The notes below the pieces were generated by a model that searched no databases, was not told the origin of the DNA, and saw only the letters and a list, made by a program, of their open reading frames with translations. Below, one piece after another: positions 18,968 through 27,545 of a stretch of 64,000 nt of DNA. The translations under genes and the position numbers were made by a program. Position 1 is the stretch's first letter. Each line of letters begins with the position of its first letter. The DNA is from Ideonella sp. (GTDB taxonomy: Bacteria; Pseudomonadota; Gammaproteobacteria; Burkholderiales; Burkholderiaceae_C), in the NCBI GenBank assembly GCA_016721465.1, contig JADKIA010000028.1:682001-746000 (forward strand), in the 5' to 3' direction.

Positions 18968-18969
18968 GC

Positions 18970-20088
18970 TCAGATCCCGGTCTTGAACGAGGTATACGTG
19001 CGCGTCATCAGGCGGCGCAGGTCGTTGTTCAGCGAATCGGGCGGCATCATCTTGGCCAACTCGGCCGGCGGCAGGAACACGGTGGGGTTGCTGGCCACCT
19101 CGGGCTTGATCAGCTTGCGCGAATCGGGCACCGGGTTGGCATAGAACACCTTGTTGGTCAGCGCAGCCTGCACATCGGGGCGCAGCACGTAGTTGATCCA
19201 CTTGTGGGCGTTGCCGGGGTGGGCTGCATCCGCGGGAATCACCATCACGTCGAAGAACAGCAGGCCGCCGGTCTTGGGAATCAAGGCCTGGATGTTCTGC
19301 CCGGTCTTGCCCTCGAGGGCGCGCTGGCGCGCGATGTTGATGTCACCCGACCAGCCCAAGGTCAGGCAAATCGAACCATTGGCCATGTCGTTGATGTAGC
19401 CCGACGAGCTGAACAAGGTGACATAGGGTCGCACCGATTTCAGCACGCCGGCTGCGGCGGTGTAGTCGGTGGGCGTCTTGCTGAACGACGGCTTGCCCAG
19501 GTAGTGCAGCACGGCCGGGACCACCTCGGTGGCCGAGTCGAGGAAGGACACGCCACAGCCCTTGAGCTTGCTGATGTACTCGGGCTTGAAGACCAGGTCC
19601 CACACGTTGTCGGGCATGGGCATTGAACCGAGCGCGGCCTTGACCTTGTCCACGTTGATGCCCACGGTGGTGAAGCCCCACAACCAGTTCACCATGTGGT
19701 CGTTGCCCGGGTCCATGCGAGCGAGTTGCGCCTGCACGGCCGGGTCGAGGTTCTTGAAGTTGGCAATCTTGGACTTGTCGATCTTGGCCAGCAGGCCGCC
19801 ATCGATCTGCAGCTTGGCCCAATTGGAGGACGGCACCACGATGTCGTAGCCGGTCTTGCCGGCCACCAGCTTGGCATGCACGATTTCGTTGTTGTCGAAA
19901 TTGTCGTACCGCACCTTGATGCCCGTCTCCTTCTCGAAGTTCTTGATCGTGTCCTCGGCGATGTAGTCCGACCAGTTGTAGATGTTGAGGACCTTCTCCT
20001 CCTCCTGCGCCTGGACGGGGGTGACACCGAGCACGGTCAGGGCGGCCAGGCTCAGCAATGCGATCGAGCGGCAGAACTTAGGCTTCAT
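18970..20088 (-). CDS. potF: Periplasmic putrescine-binding protein PotF/SpuD
   Basis: The 372-residue solute-binding protein has a Sec signal peptide ending near VTPVQAQ. The classic polyamine-binding start VLNIYNWSDYIAEDTIKNFE follows, then YDIVVPSSNWAKLQ, and VNWLWGFTTVGINVDKV further on. This N-terminal NWSDY segment forms part of the ligand pocket in PotF/SpuD/SpuE proteins. It is transcribed after the aminotransferase gene, across a 110-base gap with no terminator. Ligand choice between putrescine and spermidine cannot be decided by eye. Confidence 0.93.
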   Translation of the reverse strand: MKPKFCRSIALLSLAALTVLGVTPVQAQEEEKVLNIYNWSDYIAEDTIKNFEKETGIKVRYDNFDNNEIVHAKLVAGKTGYDIVVPSSNWAKLQIDGGLLAKIDKSKIANFKNLDPAVQAQLARMDPGNDHMVNWLWGFTTVGINVDKVKAALGSMPMPDNVWDLVFKPEYISKLKGCGVSFLDSATEVVPAVLHYLGKPSFSKTPTDYTAAAGVLKSVRPYVTLFSSSGYINDMANGSICLTLGWSGDINIARQRALEGKTGQNIQALIPKTGGLLFFDVMVIPADAAHPGNAHKWINYVLRPDVQAALTNKVFYANPVPDSRKLIKPEVASNPTVFLPPAELAKMMPPDSLNNDLRRLMTRTYTSFKTGI

Positions 20089-20198
20089 GAATCAAGCTCC
20101 AGCAGGGTGGGGAAGGGGATGGGTGGCCAGCGACGATGGACCGAGTCTACGCAGGGCGGTGAGGCTCGCTCATCGGTGGAAGCCTAGGGGTTGGGCGG

Positions 20199-21614
20199 TC
20201 AATGCAGCCAGCCTTCGCGCGTCGCGTCGGCCAGGGTCAGGTCTAGGCAGCGGCGGATCAGCGCCAGCATCTCATCGATCTGTGCGCGCGTGATCACCAG
20301 CGGGGGGGCGATGATCATGCGGCCGCCCACGGCGCGCATGATCAGTCCGTTGGCGAAGCAGTGGCCGCGGCAGACCATGCCGATGGACACTGCGGGGTCG
20401 AAGCCTTGCATGGTGGCCTTGTCCTTCACGAGCAGCAGCGCGCCCATCAGGCCGCAGGTCTCGGCCATGCCCACCAGCGGGTGTTCGCGCAGCGTTTCGT
20501 AGGCTTTTGCAAGATACGGGCCCACGTCATCGTGCACATGCTCCACCAGCCGTTGCTCGCGAATCAGCTTGATGTTGGCCAGGGCCACCGCGCAGGCCAC
20601 CGGGTGTCCGGAGTAGGTGTAGCCGTGCTCGAACTCGCCACCCTGTTCGATCATGACCTTGGCCACGCGGTCACCCACCATCACGCCGCCGAGCGGCACA
20701 TAGCCGCTGGTGACGCCCTTGGCGAAAGTCATCAGGTCCGGCCGGAAGCCCATGGTCTCGCAGCCGAACCAGCGACCGGTGCGGCCAAAGCCGCAGATCA
20801 CCTCGTCGCTGACCAACAGGATGCCGTAGTGGTCGCAGATGCGCTGGATCTCGGGCCAGTAGGTGGCTGGCGGGATGATCACCCCACCGGCGCCCTGCAC
20901 CGGTTCGCCGATGAAGGCGGCCACCTTGTCGGCACCGATCTCGAGAATCTTCTCCTCCAGCCAGCGCGCGGCCTTGATCCCGAACGCGGCCGGATCCATG
21001 CCGCGCCCCAATTCGGCCCAGTAGGGCTGTTCGATGTGCACGATGTTGGGGATGGGCAGCCCACCTTGGGCATGCATGCCGCTCATGCCGCCCAAGGATG
21101 CACCGGCCATGGTGGATCCGTGGTAGGCGTTGTTGCGACTGATGATCACCTGCCTGTCGGGCTGGCCCAGGATGTCCCAGTAGCGGCGAACCATGCGCAC
21201 GACGGTGTCGTTGCCTTCGGAGCCGGAGCCGGAGAAGAACACGTGCTTGAACTGCGGCGGCGTCACCTCGGCCAGCAACTCGGCCAACTCGATGGCCGGC
21301 GGTGTGGCGGTCTGGAAGAAGGCATTGTAGAAAGGCAGCTCCTTCATCTGCTTTGCCGCCGCATCCACCAGCGCCTGCTGGCCATAGCCCACGTTCACGC
21401 ACCACAGGCCCGACATCGCATCGAGCAGCTTGTGGCCGTCGCTGTCCCAGAGGTAGATGCCTTCGGCGCGCGTGATGATGCGCGAGCCCTTTGAGGCCAG
21501 GCTCTTGAAGTCGGTGAACGGGTGCAGGAAGTGGTCCGCATCGGCCTGCTGCCAGGCCTTGGTGCTGCGTCTTTGCGCCACCGCGGGCGCCTGGATGACG
21601 ATATTGGTTTGCAT
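20199..21614 (-). CDS. spuC: Putrescine:pyruvate class III aminotransferase SpuC
   Basis: The 471-residue PLP enzyme moves the amino group of putrescine to pyruvate, giving 4-aminobutyraldehyde and alanine. The PLP-binding Lys is in TFAKGVTSGY. Other class III marks are SGSGSEGNDTVVR (phosphate grip), YHGSTMAGASLGG, FIGEPVQGAGG and LLVSDEVICGFGRTGRWFG. The N-terminus (HFLHPFTDFKSLASKGSRII) is typical of the SpuC group. It lies between the PuuA-like ligase and potF, as in the Pseudomonas spuABCDEFGH operon. Other diamine or omega-amino substrates remain possible. Confidence 0.9.
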   Translation of the reverse strand: MQTNIVIQAPAVAQRRSTKAWQQADADHFLHPFTDFKSLASKGSRIITRAEGIYLWDSDGHKLLDAMSGLWCVNVGYGQQALVDAAAKQMKELPFYNAFFQTATPPAIELAELLAEVTPPQFKHVFFSGSGSEGNDTVVRMVRRYWDILGQPDRQVIISRNNAYHGSTMAGASLGGMSGMHAQGGLPIPNIVHIEQPYWAELGRGMDPAAFGIKAARWLEEKILEIGADKVAAFIGEPVQGAGGVIIPPATYWPEIQRICDHYGILLVSDEVICGFGRTGRWFGCETMGFRPDLMTFAKGVTSGYVPLGGVMVGDRVAKVMIEQGGEFEHGYTYSGHPVACAVALANIKLIREQRLVEHVHDDVGPYLAKAYETLREHPLVGMAETCGLMGALLLVKDKATMQGFDPAVSIGMVCRGHCFANGLIMRAVGGRMIIAPPLVITRAQIDEMLALIRRCLDLTLADATREGWLH

Positions 21615-21636
21615 GGTCGGTGCTTTCAGGCGTTGA

Positions 21637-23004
21637 TCAGACGTGCAGCAGCAGGTGCTCGCGTTCCCAGGGTGAAATCACTTTCATGAACTCGGCGTAC
21701 TCGATCTCCTTCACCTCGGTGTAGACGGTGATGAAGTCCTTGCCCAGGATGTCGTGCAGATCGGTCTCGTCGCGCAGCAACTGCAGCGCTTCGCCCAGGC
21801 TGCGCGGCAATTGATGGTCACCCAGGTAGGCATCGCCCTTGCACTCCGCGCTGGGCTCGATCTGCTTCTGGATGCCGAGGTAGCCGCAGGCCAGCGTGGC
21901 GGCCAGGGCCACATAGGGGTTGGCATCGGCTCCGATCACTCGGTTCTCGACACGGCGGGCGGCGGGCGTGGCCACGGGCGAGCGGATGCCGACCGTGCGG
22001 TTGTCGGTGCCCCATTGGATGTTGATCGGTGCCGCGGTGAAGCGGGCCAGTCGCCGGTAGCTGTTCACGTAGGGCGCAAACAAGGCCATCGCGGCCGGGA
22101 TATAGCGCTGCAGGCCACCGATGAACCAGTAGAACTCCCGACTGGCCGAGCCATCGGGATTGCTGAAGATGTTCTTGCCGTCGCTCTCGCGCACGACACT
22201 CTGGTGCACGTGCATGGCGCTGCCAGGCTCGCCAGCGATGGGTTTGGCCATGAAGGTGGCGAACATGTCGTGGCGCAAGGCCGCTTCGCGCACCGTGCGC
22301 TTGAACAGAAACACCTCGTCGGCCAGGCCCAGCGGATGGTCGTGGAAGAAATTGATCTCCATCTGGCCGGCGCCGATCTCGTGGATCAGCGTGTCGACGT
22401 TGAGTTTCATCTTCTCGCAGTAGTCGTACACGTCCTCGAACAGCGGGTCGAACTCGTTCACGGCGTCGATCGAATAGGCCTGGCGCGAGGTCTCCGCGCG
22501 GCCACTGCGACCAATGGGCGGCTTGAGCGGGATGTCCGGATCGGTGTTGCGCGCCACCAGATAGAACTCCAACTCCGGCGCCACCACCGGCTTCCAGCCC
22601 TGGGCGGCATACAGGTCGCACACCCCGCGCAGCACCGAGCGCGGCGCGAACGAGATCAGCTTGCCCTCGGCGTCGTAGCAGTCGTGGATGACCTGTGCGG
22701 TCGGGTCGGTGGCCCAGGGCACGATGCGCACGGTGGACGCATCCGGTCGCAAGTGCATGTCGCGGTCGGTGGGGCCGATCACGTCGTAGTACGGGCCAGC
22801 CTCCGGAAACTCGCCCGTCACGCCCATGCCGACGATGGCCTCGGGCAGCCGCATGCCGCGGTCTTCGGTGAATTTTTCGCGTGGCAGGATCTTGCCCCGC
22901 GCCACGCCGGTGAGGTCGGGCACGAGGCATTCGATTTCGGTGACGCGATGCTCGTTGAGCCAGCGTTCGAGATCCGAGAAATTGTTGGGGTCACGGTTGA
23001 CCAT
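21637..23004 (-). CDS. puuA: Gamma-glutamylputrescine synthetase (PuuA/SpuB-like)
   Basis: The 455-residue glutamine synthetase-fold ligase would join glutamate to putrescine with ATP, the first step of the gamma-glutamylation route. It has DLTGVARGKILPREKF, the metal-ligand segments APELEFYLV, IGAGQMEINFFHDHPL and GSAMHVHQSV, and RVENRVIGADANPYVALAA. Start MVNRDPNNFSDLERWLNEH at 23004 is chosen over the longer frame to 23136, whose first 44 residues look like noise. It follows the PuuD-like gene by 82 bases and precedes spuC by 22. Confidence 0.9.
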   Translation of the reverse strand: MVNRDPNNFSDLERWLNEHRVTEIECLVPDLTGVARGKILPREKFTEDRGMRLPEAIVGMGVTGEFPEAGPYYDVIGPTDRDMHLRPDASTVRIVPWATDPTAQVIHDCYDAEGKLISFAPRSVLRGVCDLYAAQGWKPVVAPELEFYLVARNTDPDIPLKPPIGRSGRAETSRQAYSIDAVNEFDPLFEDVYDYCEKMKLNVDTLIHEIGAGQMEINFFHDHPLGLADEVFLFKRTVREAALRHDMFATFMAKPIAGEPGSAMHVHQSVVRESDGKNIFSNPDGSASREFYWFIGGLQRYIPAAMALFAPYVNSYRRLARFTAAPINIQWGTDNRTVGIRSPVATPAARRVENRVIGADANPYVALAATLACGYLGIQKQIEPSAECKGDAYLGDHQLPRSLGEALQLLRDETDLHDILGKDFITVYTEVKEIEYAEFMKVISPWEREHLLLHV

Positions 23005-23086
23005 GGAAGCACCTGTCGTTCTTGTCGTGGGACTGTGGCGGCTCTTTGCAGTGCCTGGGAGGCCGCCGGCTCCTTGAGATGGGCCG

Positions 23087-23866
23087 CTAGGGGACCGTGG
23101 CTCGGCGGCGGTCGCGATAGGCGCGGCAGGCGGCACCGAACGCCTGCAGCATCTGCATCGACGTGGGGTTGCTGGCCGCCTGCCACTCTGGATGCCATTG
23201 CACGCACAGGTTGAAGCCCTTGGCTTCGGCCACCGAAAAGGCCTCGATCAGGCCATCAGGTGCACGCGCCTCGACACGCAAGCCCGCCGCCAGCTGGTTC
23301 ACGCCCTGGCCATGCACCGAATTCACGTCGAAGCGCCTGCGGTCGACCACCTGGGCCAGCACGCCGCCCGGCACCACCTCCACCGGGTGCGCCGGGCCGT
23401 ATTGCACTGCAGCCGGCTGCCCGTCGGGTGCCCGATGATCGGCATAGGGGCCGACGTCCTGCACGGCCTGGTGCAGGCTGCCGCCCAGGGCCACATTCAC
23501 CTCCTGCGTGCCGCGGCAGATGGCCAGCAGCGGCATGCCGCGCGCGAGTACGCGCGAAATCAGCGGCAGCGTCCAGGCATCGCGATCCGGGTCCAGCGGC
23601 AGCGCCGGGTTCTGCACCGGTTCGTTGAAGCGGCTGGGGTGCACGTTCGACGGCGAGCCGGTGAGCAGCACGCCGTCGACCCGGTCCAGCAGCGCATCGA
23701 TGTCTTCCGGCTGCGCGCCAGGGATGATCATGGGCAGGGCGCCGGCCAGCCGCACGGCGTCGACGTACTTCTTGCCCGCGATGTGGAAGAGGTGGTCGCC
23801 CAGCTGTCGATTGCAGGCGGGGACGAGGACCCAGGGTTTGCGCAGTTCGGGGTTCGTGGGGTTCAT
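23087..23866 (-). CDS. puuD: Gamma-glutamyl-gamma-aminobutyrate hydrolase (PuuD/SpuA-like)
   Basis: The 259-residue class I glutamine-amidotransferase-fold enzyme (peptidase C26) would cleave gamma-glutamyl-GABA to glutamate and GABA. The nucleophile Cys sits in LLAICRGTQEVNVALGG. The catalytic His and Glu are in LCVQWHPEWQ. SVHGQGVNQLA is also typical. The start MNPTNPELRKPWVLVPACNRQ at 23866 lies 8 bases after the puuB-like stop. The longer frame to 23941 would overlap that gene. Confidence 0.92.
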   Translation of the reverse strand: MNPTNPELRKPWVLVPACNRQLGDHLFHIAGKKYVDAVRLAGALPMIIPGAQPEDIDALLDRVDGVLLTGSPSNVHPSRFNEPVQNPALPLDPDRDAWTLPLISRVLARGMPLLAICRGTQEVNVALGGSLHQAVQDVGPYADHRAPDGQPAAVQYGPAHPVEVVPGGVLAQVVDRRRFDVNSVHGQGVNQLAAGLRVEARAPDGLIEAFSVAEAKGFNLCVQWHPEWQAASNPTSMQMLQAFGAACRAYRDRRRATVP

Positions 23867-23874
23867 GACGAAGT

Positions 23875-25176
23875 TCAGACGATGGCGTCCTTGAGTCGAT
23901 ACCAGGCCATGCCCAAAACCAGCGCTGGCGTTCGCAGCCACCGGCCGCCTGGAAACCGGTGGTGGCGAATGCGCGCAAAGGTGTCAAACCGCCCGGCATC
24001 GCCAGCCATGGCCTCGGCCACCACGCGCCCTGCCAGACCGGTGAGCGCCAAGCCGTGACCCGAGAAGCCTTGCAGATAGTAGACCTGCGGGTGATCGGCC
24101 AGGCGGCCAAAGTCCGGTGCACGGTTCATCGTGATGTCAACGAAGCCACCCCAGGCGAAGTCGATGCGTTGGCCGGCCAGCTGCGGGAAGGTGCCCAGCA
24201 TGCGCGCACGCATGCTTTGGGCCAGGTTCGATGGCGTGGCGGTGCTGTAGCTCACGCGGCCACCGTAAAGCATGCGGTGGTCGGCCGCGAAGCGGAAGTA
24301 GTCGAGAGCGAAGTTGTTGTCGCACACTGCAGCGCCCGACGGGATCAGGCGTTGGCAAAGCTTCGGGTCCACCGGGTCGGTGGCCACGATGTAGGTGCCG
24401 ACCGGCATGATGCGTGACGCCAGGCGCGGCGCCAGGCCTTGCAGGTAGACGTTGCCGGCCAACAGCACCTGGGACGCGCTGACGCGGCCGGCGGTGGTGT
24501 GCAAACCGGTCCTGGCGCCGTGGCTGATGGCGGTGACCGCACTGTGCTCGTGGATGATCACTCCCAGGCGGCTGGCGGCCTGCGCCAGACCCAGCGCGTA
24601 CTTCAGCGGATGCAGGTGGCCCGAACGAGGATCGTGCACTGCCGCCACGTAACGCGGGCTGTCGATCCATCCGGGCAGCGCCTGCCGATCGATGCGGGTC
24701 ATGGCCAGGCCATAGACCGATTCCAGTCGGTCGGCATTGGCCAGCAAGTGGCGCGCCTTGCGCTCGTTCTCGGCCACGCCCAGGTAGCCGTCGCGCCAGT
24801 CGCAATCGATGTCGAACGTTCGGCAGCGCTCGCGGATCAGCTCCAGCGCCTCCATCGTCATTGCGAACACCTGCTTCGCCGAGTCCAGGCCGACTTGCGC
24901 TTCGATCACGTCCTGATCGCAGGCCAGGCCGTGAATCGCCTGGCCACCGTTGCGGCCGCTGGCGCCAAAGCCCACCTGGCGCGCTTCCAGCACACGAACG
25001 CAAAATCCACGCTCGGCCAGCTCGATGGCGGCGGACAAGCCCGCCAGGCCGCCGCCAACGATGGCGACATCGCAACTCACATCGCCTTGCAGCGGCGGAT
25101 GATTCACGGCCCGCACGGCCGTGGTGGCGTAGTACGAGTGGCGCGTGAGTTCGAGGTCGGCGCTCAGGAAATGCAT
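23875..25176 (-). CDS. puuB: FAD-dependent gamma-glutamylputrescine oxidoreductase (PuuB-like)
   Basis: The 433-residue DAO-family flavoenzyme carries the Rossmann dinucleotide motif VAIVGGGLAGLSAAIELAERG near residue 38. The FAD region FGASGRNGGQAIHG follows, and a C-terminal segment (YYLQGFSGHGLALTGLAGRVVAE) closes the FAD site. In this family FAD oxidises gamma-glutamylputrescine to the aldehyde that PuuC then uses. It is the first gene of the long minus-strand operon and faces the divergent Lrp/AsnC regulator. No strong ribosome-binding site is visible before ATG 25176. Confidence 0.88.
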   Translation of the reverse strand: MHFLSADLELTRHSYYATTAVRAVNHPPLQGDVSCDVAIVGGGLAGLSAAIELAERGFCVRVLEARQVGFGASGRNGGQAIHGLACDQDVIEAQVGLDSAKQVFAMTMEALELIRERCRTFDIDCDWRDGYLGVAENERKARHLLANADRLESVYGLAMTRIDRQALPGWIDSPRYVAAVHDPRSGHLHPLKYALGLAQAASRLGVIIHEHSAVTAISHGARTGLHTTAGRVSASQVLLAGNVYLQGLAPRLASRIMPVGTYIVATDPVDPKLCQRLIPSGAAVCDNNFALDYFRFAADHRMLYGGRVSYSTATPSNLAQSMRARMLGTFPQLAGQRIDFAWGGFVDITMNRAPDFGRLADHPQVYYLQGFSGHGLALTGLAGRVVAEAMAGDAGRFDTFARIRHHRFPGGRWLRTPALVLGMAWYRLKDAIV

Positions 25177-25272
25177 GACCGTGTGCGCTAGGCAAGTCCT
25201 CGTTGGCGGTTGGGGGTGGCGGGCGCCGCGCCCTGTGGGCTCGGCGACGTGGCGCCAAGTCTAGCCAATGGG

Positions 25273-25295
25273 CTGCGCAATGTGCTTGCGCAATG
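25273..25295. promoter_or_regulatory. Direct repeat TGCGCAATG in the puuB / Lrp-family divergent region
   Basis: TGCGCAATG at 25274-25282 recurs at 25287-25295, 13 bases apart. The second copy contains the palindrome TTGCGCAA (25286-25293). Two further CAATGG words flank them at 25266-25271 and 25311-25316. The 180-base region between the divergent genes (25177-25356) must hold both promoters. These repeats are good candidates for binding by the adjacent Lrp/AsnC protein, but this is inferred. Confidence 0.4.
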
Positions 25296-25356
25296 CGGCG
25301 ACACCAGTCTCAATGGCACAATTCTGCGGCGCAGGACTGAGAGCCATTGAACGTTT

Positions 25357-25836
25357 ATGCGAACTACCGGGCGAAAGCCGCAACTCGATGCCACGGACCG
25401 GTTCATCCTGGCCCAACTCCAGACGAACGCCAGACTGTCGAACGTGGAGCTTGCCGAGCGCGTGCACCTCTCGCCATCGGCCTGCCTGCGGCGGGTGAAG
25501 CAACTGGAAGATTCGGGCGTGATCGCCCAGTACGTGGCCTTGCTCAACGCCAAGGTGCTGGGCCAGCACGGCACCTGCTTCACGATCATCAATCTGACGT
25601 CGATGAGCGACACCTTGCTACAGGCGTTCGAACAATCCGTGCGCGACCAGCCCGAGGTGCTGGACTGCTACTACGTGGCCGGCTCAAACGACTATCTGAT
25701 TCGCTTCAGCTACCGTGATGCAGAGGACCTGGAGCGCTTTCACACCGAGGTGCTGATGCGCTTGCCGGGTGTGGAACGGTCCAACTCCATGCTGGTGCTG
25801 CGCACCGTGAAGAAGACCACGGCCTTGCCGCTTTGA
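25357..25836 (+). CDS. Lrp/AsnC-family transcriptional regulator
   Basis: The 159-residue protein has an N-terminal winged helix-turn-helix (LDATDRFILAQLQTNARLSN followed by VELAERVHLSPSACLRRVKQLEDSGVI). A C-terminal RAM/AsnC ligand domain contains DCYYVAGSNDYLIRF. Family members form octamers or hexadecamers, bind amino acids or related effectors and often regulate a divergent operon. It is transcribed away from the polyamine catabolic cluster, so it is the likely local regulator of that cluster, responding to a polyamine or a catabolite. Confidence 0.93.
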   Translation: MRTTGRKPQLDATDRFILAQLQTNARLSNVELAERVHLSPSACLRRVKQLEDSGVIAQYVALLNAKVLGQHGTCFTIINLTSMSDTLLQAFEQSVRDQPEVLDCYYVAGSNDYLIRFSYRDAEDLERFHTEVLMRLPGVERSNSMLVLRTVKKTTALPL

Positions 25837-25939
25837 TGGCCGTGCCGTCCGTGCGCCCTGTGGGTGGCGCCTAATCCACACCAAGGGGCGGTGTCGTGAT
25901 GTCGCGAGCCAGATGGCCAGAACGCACTTGCCGTGACCC

Positions 25940-26449
25940 TCAGGTCTTGGCCTGCGCCGCAGCCTGGCGTCGAGCATGCGGGTAGATCAGCGATTCTTCG
26001 AGACCGATGTGGTCGTGATAAAGGTCGGCAAAGATGCCCACGCCGGCGCGCAAAGTGTCCAGGTCGTACCAGCTGTAGCCCTCGGAGACGGCCTGCAGTT
26101 GCGGGCTCAACTCGATCCAATCTTCTTCCAGCCAGCCGTGGTCCTGTTGCAGGCGTTGCACGTGCTGCACGATCTCGGCGTCACCGGATTCCAGCAACTT
26201 GGGGAAGATCAGGCTCTCTTCGTCGGCATGGTGCTGACGCGCATGATCGTTGAAGAAGGCGCAGATGGCGCGCGCGGAGTCACGTGCAGCGGTGTCGACT
26301 CCGTCGCGCTCCAGGTGGTCCATCAACTGGGCCAGCTTGTCCAGCACCACCAGCATCTGGGCATGGGTCTGGTCCAGCGTGTCCATCGCGGGCACTGGCG
26401 GTGCTGGCGTGCGTGTGGGACGTGGCTTTCGTGTGTCGAGTGCGCTCAT
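25940..26449 (-). CDS. Hemerythrin HHE-domain protein
   Basis: The 169-residue protein contains the HHE four-helix diiron signature. His-containing helices include LDQTHAQMLVVLDKLAQLMDHL, FFNDHARQHHADEESLIFPKL, VQRLQQDHGWLEEDW and FADLYHDHIGLEESLIYPHA. Such proteins bind a non-haem diiron centre and sense or store O2, NO or iron. The start at 26449 has GGAG seven bases upstream. The longer frame to 26497 lacks support. It converges on the Lrp-type gene and lies 83 bases after agmatinase; a functional link to polyamines is not evident. Confidence 0.88.
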   Translation of the reverse strand: MSALDTRKPRPTRTPAPPVPAMDTLDQTHAQMLVVLDKLAQLMDHLERDGVDTAARDSARAICAFFNDHARQHHADEESLIFPKLLESGDAEIVQHVQRLQQDHGWLEEDWIELSPQLQAVSEGYSWYDLDTLRAGVGIFADLYHDHIGLEESLIYPHARRQAAAQAKT

Positions 26450-26532
26450 GGTCGGCTCCGGTGAATGGAGCCGATTCTTGACAAAGGCTTTGGCCACGAC
26501 TTGCGCAGCGTCAAGTGAGCATCAATCGCTGT

Positions 26533-27459
26533 TCAAGCGGCCTGGTACCGACGTTGGCCACACAGGTAAGTCCAGACGAAATGCGCCGCGACCTGGCTGG
26601 TGAGTTCGGCGTGGTCGTAGGCCGGGGCCACCTCGACACAATCCATGCCCACGCAGTGCAGTGGAGCCAATTCCTCCAGCATGGTGAGCACCTGATTGCT
26701 GGTCATGCCGCCGGGCTCGGGCGTGCCCGTGCCGGGGGCAAAGGCGGGATCGAGACAGTCAATGTCCAGGCTGATGTACAGCGGCGGGTGGCCGTGCGCG
26801 GCCAGGGGCGCACGAATGGCCTCGAGCACCGGCGCCAGTTGCGCCGGGGCCTCCAGCCCACGCAGGTCGCGGGCCGTGAAGATCTGGCCGCCTTGATTGC
26901 GAACATGCTCGCGCGCCTCGCGCACGCCGGAGGAGCGAATGCCCAACTGCGTGAAGCACTCGGGCACCACCAGGCCCTCCGCAAGGGCCTCGTGCACCCA
27001 GGTGCCGTGGCCGCTGGGCTCGCCGAAGTGGTCGGACCAGGTATCGCAGTGCGCGTCGAAGTGGATCACTGCGAGTGGCCGGCCCAGGGCCTGGCGATAG
27101 GCACGCAGCAGGCTCAGCGTCACCGAGTGGTCGCCGCCGAGCCAGGCCATGTGGTGCTTGGCGATCAGCTCGAGCGCCTGGGCCTGCAATGCCGCACGGC
27201 AGGTGGCCAGGCTGGTGTTGGGCAGCGGCAGATCGCCGATGTCGCCAAGCACGCTGGTCAAATCGACATCGAAGTGTGGGTGCGTGCCATCGCACAACAT
27301 GTGGCTGGCCTCGCGGATGGCGCGGGGCCCGAAGCGCGCGCCCGGCCGATTGGTCACCGCGCCGTCCCAGGCCAGGCCGGCGATACCGAAGCGATGCGCA
27401 GCAGCCAGCGGCGGGCATTTCAGGAAGGTGCTCTGGGATTGAAAGGCAAAGCTCGTCAT
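26533..27459 (-). CDS. speB: Agmatinase / ureohydrolase SpeB
   Basis: The 308-residue ureohydrolase would split agmatine to putrescine and urea using two Mn ions. All metal-site motifs are present: LGGDHSVTL, IHFDAHCDTW and ISLDIDCLDPAFAPGTGTPEPGG. The arginase/agmatinase start segment GIAGLAWDGAVTNRPGARFGP is clear. ATG 27459 (MTSFAFQSQSTFLKCPPL) is taken as the start. An in-frame ATG at 27489 would add ten residues. The gene feeds putrescine to the neighbouring catabolic cluster. Confidence 0.9.
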   Translation of the reverse strand: MTSFAFQSQSTFLKCPPLAAAHRFGIAGLAWDGAVTNRPGARFGPRAIREASHMLCDGTHPHFDVDLTSVLGDIGDLPLPNTSLATCRAALQAQALELIAKHHMAWLGGDHSVTLSLLRAYRQALGRPLAVIHFDAHCDTWSDHFGEPSGHGTWVHEALAEGLVVPECFTQLGIRSSGVREAREHVRNQGGQIFTARDLRGLEAPAQLAPVLEAIRAPLAAHGHPPLYISLDIDCLDPAFAPGTGTPEPGGMTSNQVLTMLEELAPLHCVGMDCVEVAPAYDHAELTSQVAAHFVWTYLCGQRRYQAA

Positions 27460-27545
27460 TGGGGGCCTGTGGCGCAAAGGGTGTGCCATGCTGATGGAAA
27501 CTGGCGGCCGATGATAGAACCCGCCGCAGAGGACGCCGACCGACC

